Shown: in pieces, positions 1-5,498 of the stretch
Numbering within the stretch: position 1 is the first letter of the stretch
How the letters are laid out: each line of letters begins with the position of its first letter
DNA from: Thioalkalivibrio sp.
GTDB taxonomy: Bacteria > Pseudomonadota > Gammaproteobacteria > Ectothiorhodospirales > Ectothiorhodospiraceae
Assembly (NCBI GenBank): GCA_018224485.1
Contig: JAGTVE010000260.1
Coordinates: forward strand, 1 to 5,716
Reading direction: 5' to 3'
DNA: 5,716 nucleotides
Program-made: the position numbers and the translations under genes
The notes under the pieces: generated by a model
Database searches by the model: none
What the model was told of the DNA's origin: nothing
The model's input: only the letters and a program-made list of their open reading frames with translations

Positions 1-41
1 GAACCTGAGCGGGCCGCGACGCGTGTGACCCACGGGGGAAC

Positions 42-68
42 GGCCCCTTCGGGGCCCGCCTTCGGCGG
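42..68. terminator. Two overlapping TTC-loop hairpins, possible terminator of an upstream gene
   Basis: GGCCCC (42-47), loop TTC, GGGGCC (51-56) gives a perfect 6-bp stem. CCGCC (56-60), loop TTC, GGCGG (64-68) gives a second, 5-bp stem. They share base 56, so they can stand side by side only if one end pair opens. They lie just after a possible stop codon at 26-28. Neither is followed by a T tract on either strand, so this is not a canonical intrinsic terminator. Calling it a terminator is inference from position and stem strength. Confidence 0.3.
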
Positions 69-93
69 TTCGAGTCGCTCCCGGCGGATTTGT

Positions 94-107
94 CCCCGCA
101 CGCGGGG
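94..107. repeat. Short G+C inverted repeat
   Basis: CCCCG (94-98), loop CACG, CGGGG (103-107) forms a 5-bp hairpin, the third in the first 110 bases. It is followed by purines rather than a T tract. It could add to the termination or mRNA-end structure of whatever lies to the left. No function can be assigned from sequence alone. Confidence 0.3.
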
Positions 108-218
108 GAGGGAGCTTTCATCGTCGGGGGTGGCAGTGCGCCATGGGAGTTAGCGTGAAAATCGGACGCAGGTCTCCTACGCTACGCACCTTGCCGCACG
201 CACCCGGATCCGACGGGC

Positions 219-227
219 TGCTAGACT
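219..227 (+). promoter_or_regulatory. Weak extended -10 promoter candidate for the AsmA-like gene
   Basis: TGC followed by TAGACT (222-227) fits an extended -10 element (TGn plus a 4/6 match to TATAAT) about 145 bases upstream of the ATG at 373. No good -35 lies at 16-18 bp; the nearest TTG-type hexamer, TTGCCG at 191-196, is 25 bp away, which is too far for sigma-70. It is offered only as the best match in the region. Confidence 0.2.
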
Positions 228-351
228 CGAGCGAGACCTGGATCGGGTCCGGTGCCGGGCGTGAGCATCGCCCCGATGCGGGCCGTCGTCATCCAACAGG
301 GGACCACAACACGCGGGGCGCCCGTCTGCCTGCGCCAACCGTGGCTCTCGC

Positions 352-358
352 AGGGGAG
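352..358 (+). promoter_or_regulatory. Likely ribosome binding site of the AsmA-like gene
   Basis: AGGGGAG lies 14 bases before the ATG at 373. The match to the anti-Shine-Dalgarno is good but the spacing is longer than the usual 5-10 bases. It supports 373 as the start together with the typical short charged N-terminus and membrane segment that follow immediately; no in-frame start further upstream gives a better protein. Confidence 0.4.
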
Positions 359-372
359 CCCACAATCCCGGC

Positions 373-3294
373 ATGTCGCATCATCCCGAACGTTCCCGTT
401 ATCGCTCGGCCCTCACGCTGGTGGCCGTGTTCGTGGTGCTGGCCCTTGTCTGGTTTGCGGGCAGCCACTGGCTGGTCAACAGTGCCTGGCTGCCGCAGCG
501 CCTGTCGCAGCTGGAGGGCATCGAGATCAGCTGGGACAAGGGCCGCAGCCGGCACCCCGGCCGCTGGGAGGTCGAGGGCTTCTACCTCGCGCGTGAAGAC
601 GAGGCACTCGCGCTCTCCGTGCGGGCGGAACATGCCACGCTGGACCTGTCCGTGCCGGCGCTGCTGCGGGGCGAGCTGCGCATCGATTCGCTGGATGCCC
701 GCGGAATCCGCCGGCTGACACTGAACGAACTCGCGATCGAGGGGGACGGGCGGCTGCAGCTGCACGATGCCCTGCTCGCGTCGCAGGAGCTGGAGATCGC
801 GCAGCTGGATGTGCACCTCGAGCAGGGTCGTCTCGAACGCGTGACCGACAACGCCATCCTGGTCCGCGACATCGGTCTCGCCGCCGAGGCCTCGCTGACC
901 CGCGTCGCCCCCGCCGAGGCCGGCGCCGACCTGCTGGAGGCGCTGTCCGGTACCCTGCGGCTGGATGCCCACGCCGACGCCTGGGACGTCTTCACGCCCT
1001 ACCTGGCCCCCCTGCCCTGGCTTGCGCTGTCCGGCCATGGCTCGCTGCGGGGCGATCTCGCGCTGGAGCAGGGGGTCGTGGCCCCGGGCAGCACCCTGCG
1101 CCTGGACTCGCCTTCGCTGCGCGTGGAGATCGATGAAGACGGGCTGCGCGGGAACACGCGGCCCGACCGCGACCCGGCGACGCCCGATGGCAACGGCTAC
1201 CGCCACCGTGGTACGGGCGACGGCTCGGTGCTGCTGGCGGTCTCGCCGGAAGATCCGGAATGGCTGACCCTGACCACGCGGCTGAGCGACGTGACGCTGG
1301 CCACTATCGATCCGTACGCGCGACAGGCGACACTGACACTTGCCGTGGACCTCGACAACCGGCGCCTGGACCGGCTGGAGGCGCCCGAGCGGGCGCGGCT
1401 CGCGCTCCGCGGCGAGGTGATCCGGCTGGACGTGCTTGATCCCTATCTGACGCAGCTGCTGGACGGCCGGGGCATCGGGCTGCGCGGCGCTGGCGAGCTG
1501 AGCGCGGAGCTGGAGACGCTGGGCCCCCGCCCGGTCCGGGCCCGCCTGGAGGTCACGGCCCCGCGACTGGGCGTCCAGGCGCTGGACTACCAGGCCAGCG
1601 GCGGAGGCACGCTCCGTGCGCGCCTGGACGACGGGGATGGCGTCGAGGTGGAGGTTCGACTCGCCGGAGCCGCCCTGCGTCACCAGGCGCGGCAGCTGCT
1701 CGCGGATGCCGAGCTTCAGCTGACGGCGAGCGGTCCCTTCGACCCGACACGACCGCTGGACGGCACCCGCGCAGAGGTCGCCTGGCAGGCGGCGCGCCTA
1801 CCCGACATCGCCGCACTGCAGCCCTATCTGGAGCCCTTTCTCGCCGATCCGCCGCCGTTGCAGCTACTCGGCGGAACGGCTCGGAGTCACGGGCAACTGG
1901 AGGTCGCGGAGGGTCTTCTGCGGGGCTCGATGTCACTGACCGGCGAGGGACTTCGGACCCGGCTTCGGGAACACGCCGTCGAGAGCGCCATGGAGCTGAC
2001 GCTGGCCCTGAACGAGGCCGCACTGGACCGCACGCGACTGGACATCTCCGGCAGCCGGTTGAACTGGCGGGCGCGCGGCGAGACCCCCGCGGCCGAACGA
2101 CTGGAGAGTGAACTGGTGCTGCGCGAGGGGCTGCTGCACCGACGCGATGGGACACCGGGCGGGCGACTGGTCCTGGAGGGCCGGGTCGAGCAGCTCGGGT
2201 TCCTCAACGCCTTTCTGCCGGATGCGCACGGGCTTGCGCTGCGGGGCGACGGACAACTGCGCCTGGAGGGGGGCTTCGAGGGCAACCGGATCCTGCCCGG
2301 CACACAGCTTCAGGTGGCGGCGGAGCGGCTGCGGGTGGGATTTCTCGACCACCAGGCCGCGGGAAGCGGCGAACTGAACGCCCGGCTCGAGACGCCGGAA
2401 GAGGCCCGGCTCTCGCTCGAGATCCCACGGTACACGCTAGAGCGCGAAGACGACGACCGCCCTCACCTCTACGGGCGCGACCTGGTGCTGACGACCCGAA
2501 CCGGGACCTTTTCCCAGGTGCTGGCGGCACCTGACCCCGCCCATTTCACCACCGAGATCGCCCTACCGGATACGGAGATCCCGGATTTTTCCCGATACAA
2601 CACATACCTGCCCGAGGACGCCGGGATCACGCTGCTCGGCGGAACGGCGCGCCTCGCCAGCGAGTTCACGCTGTCAGGCCTTGACGCCAGCGGCATGCTG
2701 AACCTGCGCGCGTCCGGTGTGGATCTCGCCCTGCTCGATCAGCGCCTGCGGGGCGATCTGCACCTTGCCCTGCAGCTGACGGAGGGCGATCTGGCCACCC
2801 GACGGTTCGGTGCGGGTGGTTCGTTCCTGCGTCTGGATCGGGTGCAGCGTCAGGGCGGGACGCGAGCGGAGGATGCCGGTTGGTGGGTCCATCTCGACTT
2901 CGACGACGCACAACTGCGCTGGACACAGCAGATCCATCTGGCGAGCCGGCTGCACCTGAGGATGCGCGACACCGGCCTGCTCGCCCGCCTGTTCCTGGAG
3001 CGTGCCCGGGACAGTGACTGGCTGAGCCGGCTGCTGGATGTGCGCGGCATTGCGGGCACCGCGCGGCTCGATCTGAACGAAACGCGGATCCGCCTCAGCG
3101 ACGTCGATCTCCGGGGAGAGAACCTGACGCTGCTCGCCGACCTGGCGCTGGCGGAGGGCACCTCCAACGGCGCCCTCTATGCGCGGCTCGGCATCCTCGG
3201 TCTTGGCGTGGAACTCGATGACGGCGAGCCCACGCTGCGCATCCTGAGGCCGCGGCGTTGGTTCGATGCCTGGCGCGACCGCCACGCGCACTAG
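373..3294 (+). CDS. AsmA/TamB-like membrane-anchored envelope protein (973 aa)
   Basis: Probably a periplasmic protein anchored in the inner membrane by its N-terminus. Residues 1-11 are polar and basic and residues 12-29 form one hydrophobic segment without a clear cleavage site, so a signal anchor is likely. Residues about 48-112 resemble the N-terminal module of AsmA-like proteins (ISWDKGRSRHPGRWEVEGF, then a stretch ending ALLRGELRIDSLDARG). The rest alternates short beta strands with Gly and Asp turns. It contains six related units, starting near residues 204, 353, 478, 607, 736 and 865: most begin with a helix-like segment ending in Y/F-L, and all carry an L-x-G-x-(G/A)-x-L core. There is no C-terminal membrane segment; the end is Arg-rich. 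Family members such as TamB, YhdP and YdbH are known or proposed to carry phospholipid between membranes or to aid outer-membrane assembly; a similar role here is inference. No gene symbol is justified. A hairpin follows the stop, and the next gene starts 577 bases on. Confidence is high that it is a gene and moderate for the family. Confidence 0.8.
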   Translation: MSHHPERSRYRSALTLVAVFVVLALVWFAGSHWLVNSAWLPQRLSQLEGIEISWDKGRSRHPGRWEVEGFYLAREDEALALSVRAEHATLDLSVPALLRGELRIDSLDARGIRRLTLNELAIEGDGRLQLHDALLASQELEIAQLDVHLEQGRLERVTDNAILVRDIGLAAEASLTRVAPAEAGADLLEALSGTLRLDAHADAWDVFTPYLAPLPWLALSGHGSLRGDLALEQGVVAPGSTLRLDSPSLRVEIDEDGLRGNTRPDRDPATPDGNGYRHRGTGDGSVLLAVSPEDPEWLTLTTRLSDVTLATIDPYARQATLTLAVDLDNRRLDRLEAPERARLALRGEVIRLDVLDPYLTQLLDGRGIGLRGAGELSAELETLGPRPVRARLEVTAPRLGVQALDYQASGGGTLRARLDDGDGVEVEVRLAGAALRHQARQLLADAELQLTASGPFDPTRPLDGTRAEVAWQAARLPDIAALQPYLEPFLADPPPLQLLGGTARSHGQLEVAEGLLRGSMSLTGEGLRTRLREHAVESAMELTLALNEAALDRTRLDISGSRLNWRARGETPAAERLESELVLREGLLHRRDGTPGGRLVLEGRVEQLGFLNAFLPDAHGLALRGDGQLRLEGGFEGNRILPGTQLQVAAERLRVGFLDHQAAGSGELNARLETPEEARLSLEIPRYTLEREDDDRPHLYGRDLVLTTRTGTFSQVLAAPDPAHFTTEIALPDTEIPDFSRYNTYLPEDAGITLLGGTARLASEFTLSGLDASGMLNLRASGVDLALLDQRLRGDLHLALQLTEGDLATRRFGAGGSFLRLDRVQRQGGTRAEDAGWWVHLDFDDAQLRWTQQIHLASRLHLRMRDTGLLARLFLERARDSDWLSRLLDVRGIAGTARLDLNETRIRLSDVDLRGENLTLLADLALAEGTSNGALYARLGILGLGVELDDGEPTLRILRPRRWFDAWRDRHAH

Positions 3295-3299
3295 TGCGC

Positions 3300-3315
3300 C
3301 ATGCCCGAGGGCATG
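3300..3315 (+). terminator. Hairpin just downstream of the AsmA-like gene
   Basis: CATGCCC (3300-3306) and GGGCATG (3309-3315) are perfect inverted arms around a GA centre; as RNA this gives a 6-bp stem with a CGAG loop. It begins 5 bases after the TAG stop. No T tract follows, so it may be a weak or Rho-assisted terminator or a stabilising 3'-end structure. Position right behind the stop codon is the main support. Confidence 0.35.
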
Positions 3316-3435
3316 AACGCTGGCAACCATCTGCACCGGCCGGTCAGGCGAGTTCGAGTTCATAACGCGGTCCGCGGCCAGCTCTTGCGTTTCGACGGGA
3401 GGGGCCTGGAGGCAGGTCTGCCACCCGCCATTCGC

Positions 3436-3449
3436 TTTTGGGCCCAAAA
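3436..3449. promoter_or_regulatory. Perfect 14-bp palindrome, possible operator
   Basis: TTTTGGGCCCAAAA reads the same on both strands. It has no loop, so it suits a dimeric DNA-binding protein better than an RNA hairpin. It sits about 20 bases upstream of the -35-like ATGACC at 3470. Which regulator might bind is unknown. It could instead belong to a decayed transposon end. Confidence 0.35.
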
Positions 3450-3472
3450 TGCCCGCCTCAAGGCCGAAAATG
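3441..3472. repeat. Direct repeat GGCCSAAAATG, two copies 21 bp apart
   Basis: GGCCCAAAATG (3441-3451) and GGCCGAAAATG (3462-3472) match at 10 of 11 positions and start exactly 21 bp apart, two turns of the helix, so both would face the same side of the DNA. The first copy overlaps the 14-bp palindrome and the second overlaps the -35-like hexamer. Such an arrangement fits either a regulator that binds repeated sites or the repeated transposase-binding sites near the ends of some insertion sequences. Confidence 0.5.
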
Positions 3473-3499
3473 ACCCCGTTTTAGGCTCTTTTAGATAAT
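3470..3499 (+). promoter_or_regulatory. Sigma-70-like promoter candidate for the HDOD gene
   Basis: ATGACC (3470-3475; 4/6 match to TTGACA) and GATAAT (3494-3499; 5/6 match to TATAAT) are separated by 18 bp in the only A+T-rich stretch of the intergenic region. Transcription would begin near 3506 and give a leader of about 365 bases before the ATG at 3872. TTTTAG occurs twice, 10 bp apart (3479-3484 and 3489-3494), within the spacer. The long leader makes this less certain, and a promoter nearer the gene cannot be excluded. Confidence 0.4.
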
Positions 3500-3519
3500 A
3501 GAATCAGAGACCTGGCTTG

Positions 3520-3561
3520 GTCCGACCCCCGCGTTGCCCGCGTTGCTCTTCGTCCGACCCC
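3520..3561. repeat. Short tandem and dispersed repeats
   Basis: CCCGCGTTG occurs twice head to tail (3528-3536, 3537-3545), and GTCCGACCCC occurs at 3520-3529 and again at 3552-3561, bracketing the tandem copies. The GTCCGACC motif overlaps the short palindrome GGTCCGACC (3519-3527). A related GACCTGG..GACC sequence occurs at 3799-3811. This may be slipped duplication or a fragment of an intergenic repetitive family; only a genome-wide search can tell. Confidence 0.5.
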
Positions 3562-3639
3562 ATGCCCATGCCGGTTAAAGCCCTGCGCGGGCTTGCCGAT
3601 ATACACGGCGAGCGGGTCTTCTTCCGTGCGTTTGGTTCC

Positions 3640-3660
3640 GGGCTCCGGGGGGGGCTCCGG
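3640..3660. repeat. Direct repeat GGGCTCCGG, two copies 12 bp apart
   Basis: GGGCTCCGG occurs at 3640-3648 and 3652-3660, joined through a run of eight G (3647-3654). It is probably a slippage duplication in noncoding G+C-rich DNA. No function is evident. Confidence 0.5.
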
Positions 3661-3859
3661 ACACCGGCAATCCGGGACTGCATGCGGCGGAGCTTGAGCG
3701 CTATGCCGTTGGGCGCTGACCGATGGGTGACGGCGGGGAACCGCAGCGGCTGATCCCTGGGCGTGGGCCTTTCGGCCGGGTGGAACACGACAAGGCCTGA
3801 CCTGGTCGACCGCGCGCACGGCCCACGCGCGTCACCCGGGACAATGGAACGCGCTGAGG

Positions 3860-3865
3860 GGGGAG
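3860..3865 (+). promoter_or_regulatory. Ribosome binding site of the HDOD gene
   Basis: GGGGAG, at the end of a purine run from 3856, lies 6 bases before the ATG at 3872. Strength and spacing are good and fix this ATG as the start in preference to other ATG codons nearby in other frames. Confidence 0.7.
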
Positions 3866-3871
3866 CATCCG

Positions 3872-5293
3872 ATGTTCGGTTTCCTGAAAAGAAGGACTCA
3901 CCGGGTCGCGGTCCGCGGGGAACCCGTGAGCCGGAACCGGGGAGGCCCGTTCGAGACGCACGCGCCCGCGGCACAACCTGTGCCTGCGGCATCTCCGGGC
4001 GGCATGGCAGGTCCGTCTTCGACCGATGGCTTGCGTGACACGGACATGGCCGCCCTTTACCGCCTTGCCAGGGTCAACGTGCTGGAGGCCGGTGCGGTCC
4101 TGTCGGGTCCGAAGGACCGCGGTGGCGCCGTGCATATGCTCGTCAAGGGCGAGGTCGCGCTGCACGACGCAACGGGCAAGACACTGGTACGGAACGCGGC
4201 GGGGACATGGATCGGCCAGCTTGATGCCACGGAATCCGGAACGCCCGGCTGTTCCGCGGTGGCGACTGGACCGGCCTCGGTGCTGTCGCTGGATCGAGCA
4301 ACGTATGACGGGCTCGATCGTGACCTCAAGCTTCGAGTGCTGACGCAGGTCCAGGCACGCGAGCACGCCCTCGTGCGCGCTCTCGCCGCGCGCAACGACG
4401 AGCTCAGCGCCCGGAGCGGAGTGCTCGCGGACGCGCTCTACCAGTCCCGCCAGACGGCGGACGCCGATCTGTCGAAGACCGAGACGGTCCGGCAGATCAT
4501 CCAGAGGGTGCCACGCCTGCCGGTATCCACGGCGACACTGCTGGGCAAGCTCTTCGACGAGCGCAGCACGAACGCGGAAGTCGTCGAACTGGTCAAGTCC
4601 GACCCCTCTCTGACCGCCGCGCTGCTGAAGGCGATCAACTCCCCGCTGTATGGCCTTAGCCACAAGATCACCCATATCAACCACGCGGTCACCCTGCTGG
4701 GCTTTGACGGGGTTCACCAACTGGTGCTCTCCGAGAGCATGCGCAAGAGCCTGCCGGAGACACCCAGGTTTCAGAATACCCATCAGCGCGCCGTCGAAAC
4801 CTCGCAACTCGCGTTTGCTGCGGCCCAGGCAACGGGCATCCGCCACCCGGCCGAGGTCTCGACCATTGCCCTGCTGCACGAAATCGGCAGCGTTGTGCTG
4901 GAACTCCTGAAGACGGCAAACCCGCACCTGGAAATGGCCTTGGCCACGGTGGACTCCACCGGCATGGGGGCGGAGCTGTTGCGTGCCTGGAACCTGCCCG
5001 AACCGCTATGCCGGAGCATCGAATTGCAGCATTACCCGGGGTTCGCGCTGCCCGAACACGTGCCCGATGAGGTGCGCAAGAACGTGGCCCTGCTGTATCT
5101 GGCGAATCGTTTCCACGACCGGGTTCACGGCCAGCATGACCGCATGCCATGGCCCTTTGCCCCTGAATACCTCGCCGTGTTGGGCGTCGTCGGTATGGAC
5201 GAGTCGGAGTTCTTTCACCAGAAGGTCCGGCCTGTACTGCTGGGCCGCGTGAAGACCCTGCCGAAGTCGCTGGCGCAGGCCCTCTCCGCCTGA
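3872..5293 (+). CDS. HDOD domain regulator with a degenerate CNB-like N-terminal domain (473 aa)
   Basis: Probably a cytoplasmic signalling or regulatory protein; no signal peptide or membrane segment is seen. Residues 1-8 (MFGFLKRR) and a Pro/Gly/Ala-rich linker to about 55 are followed by a beta-rich segment (about 57-142) resembling a cyclic-nucleotide-binding fold. That segment lacks the arginine of the usual phosphate-binding cassette (SAVATGPASVLSLD at 128-141), so cAMP or cGMP binding is doubtful. A helical, probably coiled region (about 148-200) leads to the HDOD domain (about 205-410). HDOD signatures include RVPRLP at 212-217, DPSLTAALLKAINSPLYG at 244-261, and ITHINHAVTLLG at 266-277. 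The metal-site motif reads LLHEIG (334-339), with Glu where HD-family enzymes have Asp, so it is probably not a phosphohydrolase. HDOD proteins are known to take part in signalling, motility and stress control, often by protein contact; its target is unknown. It seems to have its own promoter region and ends convergently with the sufU-like gene. Confidence 0.88.
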   Translation: MFGFLKRRTHRVAVRGEPVSRNRGGPFETHAPAAQPVPAASPGGMAGPSSTDGLRDTDMAALYRLARVNVLEAGAVLSGPKDRGGAVHMLVKGEVALHDATGKTLVRNAAGTWIGQLDATESGTPGCSAVATGPASVLSLDRATYDGLDRDLKLRVLTQVQAREHALVRALAARNDELSARSGVLADALYQSRQTADADLSKTETVRQIIQRVPRLPVSTATLLGKLFDERSTNAEVVELVKSDPSLTAALLKAINSPLYGLSHKITHINHAVTLLGFDGVHQLVLSESMRKSLPETPRFQNTHQRAVETSQLAFAAAQATGIRHPAEVSTIALLHEIGSVVLELLKTANPHLEMALATVDSTGMGAELLRAWNLPEPLCRSIELQHYPGFALPEHVPDEVRKNVALLYLANRFHDRVHGQHDRMPWPFAPEYLAVLGVVGMDESEFFHQKVRPVLLGRVKTLPKSLAQALSA

Positions 5294-5498
5294 AATCCGG
5301 GGCACGGGATCATGGGGTCGGCGCAACCCGGCACCCGAACGCGTCGGGTTGGCCTCTACCAGGCCCCCGGGTGAGGCGAGTCCTCTCGGCGGTCCGGCGT
5401 CGGGCGGAAGACCGTCCAGGGGGCCGGCCTCCTGCATGCGAACCGGTGCCCGACAAGCCGTCGGCCGGGGCCTGAGTCTCGCGCCGATTGCCTGGAGC
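5294..5498. other. Convergent intergenic region
   Basis: These 205 bases lie between the stop codons of the HDOD gene (+) and the SufU-like gene (-). Translations of the open frames across it show no recognisable family. The main structure is a hairpin at 5324-5351. Several GGCC/CCGG-rich stretches (for example near 5418-5436 and 5461-5472) could fold but show no clear pattern. It probably serves only for transcription termination from both sides. Confidence 0.6.
5324..5351. terminator. Hairpin between convergent genes, possible terminator
   Basis: CAACCCGGC (5324-5332) pairs with GTCGGGTTG (5343-5351): 9 bp with one G-T pair and a 10-base loop. A competing 5-bp stem, CCCGA (5334-5338) with TCGGG (5344-5348), uses the same bases. 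It starts 31 bases after the HDOD stop codon. The bases after the stem (GCCTCTACC) are pyrimidine-rich but not a T tract, so termination here would not be a textbook intrinsic type. Confidence 0.4.

Larger units (their letters stand above)
1..372. other. Upstream region without a supportable gene
   Basis: No reading frame here looks like a conserved protein. The ATG at 143 opens a frame that continues far into the AsmA-like gene in another phase, and its composition (runs of Arg, Ser and Pro) is typical of an out-of-frame reading. A frame ending at the TGA at 26-28 could be the tail of a gene lying to the left, but only eight codons are visible, too few to judge. The first 110 bases are rich in G+C hairpins, described separately. 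The rest (about 140-350) probably holds the promoter and 5' leader of the gene starting at 373; only a weak promoter candidate is visible. Confidence 0.6.
3295..3871. other. 577-base intergenic region, no supportable gene
   Basis: Frames exist on both strands (for example + 3301-3498 and 3517-3753) but their translations are rich in Arg, Pro and Gly, have no recognisable family features, and their starts lack convincing ribosome binding sites. The region differs from the coding DNA around it: an A+T-rich island at about 3430-3505 with ordered repeats and a promoter-like pair, then duplicated short motifs (3520-3561, 3640-3660) and a small GGCC-TTTC-GGCC hairpin at 3766-3777. It may combine the promoter and long leader of the HDOD gene with the remains of a mobile or repetitive element. 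Confidence 0.6.

Noticed and set aside
2..28. C-terminal tail of a gene ending at TGA 26-28
   Set aside because: Only eight codons (NLSGPRRV) are visible, too few to distinguish from chance; it is mentioned only as context for the hairpins.
64..89. tRNA 3' half suggested by GGTTCGAGTC
   Set aside because: The would-be T-stem arms GGCGG and CGCTC do not pair, no CCA or acceptor partner is present, and no cloverleaf can be built upstream.
91..116. Sequence resembling a type I-E CRISPR repeat (TCCCCGC..GCGGGG)
   Set aside because: There is only one copy; the nearest similar stretch (24-43) is degenerate and about 70 bases away, with no regular spacer pattern. The likeness comes from a simple G+C hairpin.
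143..718. Plus-strand open frame of 191 codons from ATG 143
   Set aside because: It overlaps the AsmA-like gene by almost 350 bases in another phase and has the Arg/Ser/Cys-rich composition of an out-of-frame reading.
289..1683. Long minus-strand open frame (464 codons) opposite the AsmA-like gene
   Set aside because: Its translation is rich in Gln, Arg, Gly and Pro with no family features, whereas the plus frame has a clear membrane anchor and regular repeats; it is an antisense shadow produced by G+C-rich codons.
3321..3335. Sigma-54-like promoter TGGC..TGCA
   Set aside because: The GG and GC elements are one base too close together for a -24/-12 promoter, and the site is over 500 bases from the next start codon.
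3301..3498. Small plus-strand open frame of 65 codons
   Set aside because: Its ATG sits inside the hairpin after the AsmA-like stop codon, without a ribosome binding site, and the protein shows no recognisable feature.
3517..3753. Small plus-strand open frame of 78 codons
   Set aside because: It runs through the short duplications and the run of eight G, lacks a ribosome binding site and resembles no family; coding potential is not supported.
3701..4927. Minus-strand open frame of 408 codons opposite the HDOD gene
   Set aside because: It lies across the HDOD coding sequence, whose plus-strand protein has clear HDOD motifs and a good ribosome binding site; the minus-strand translation has no recognisable domain.
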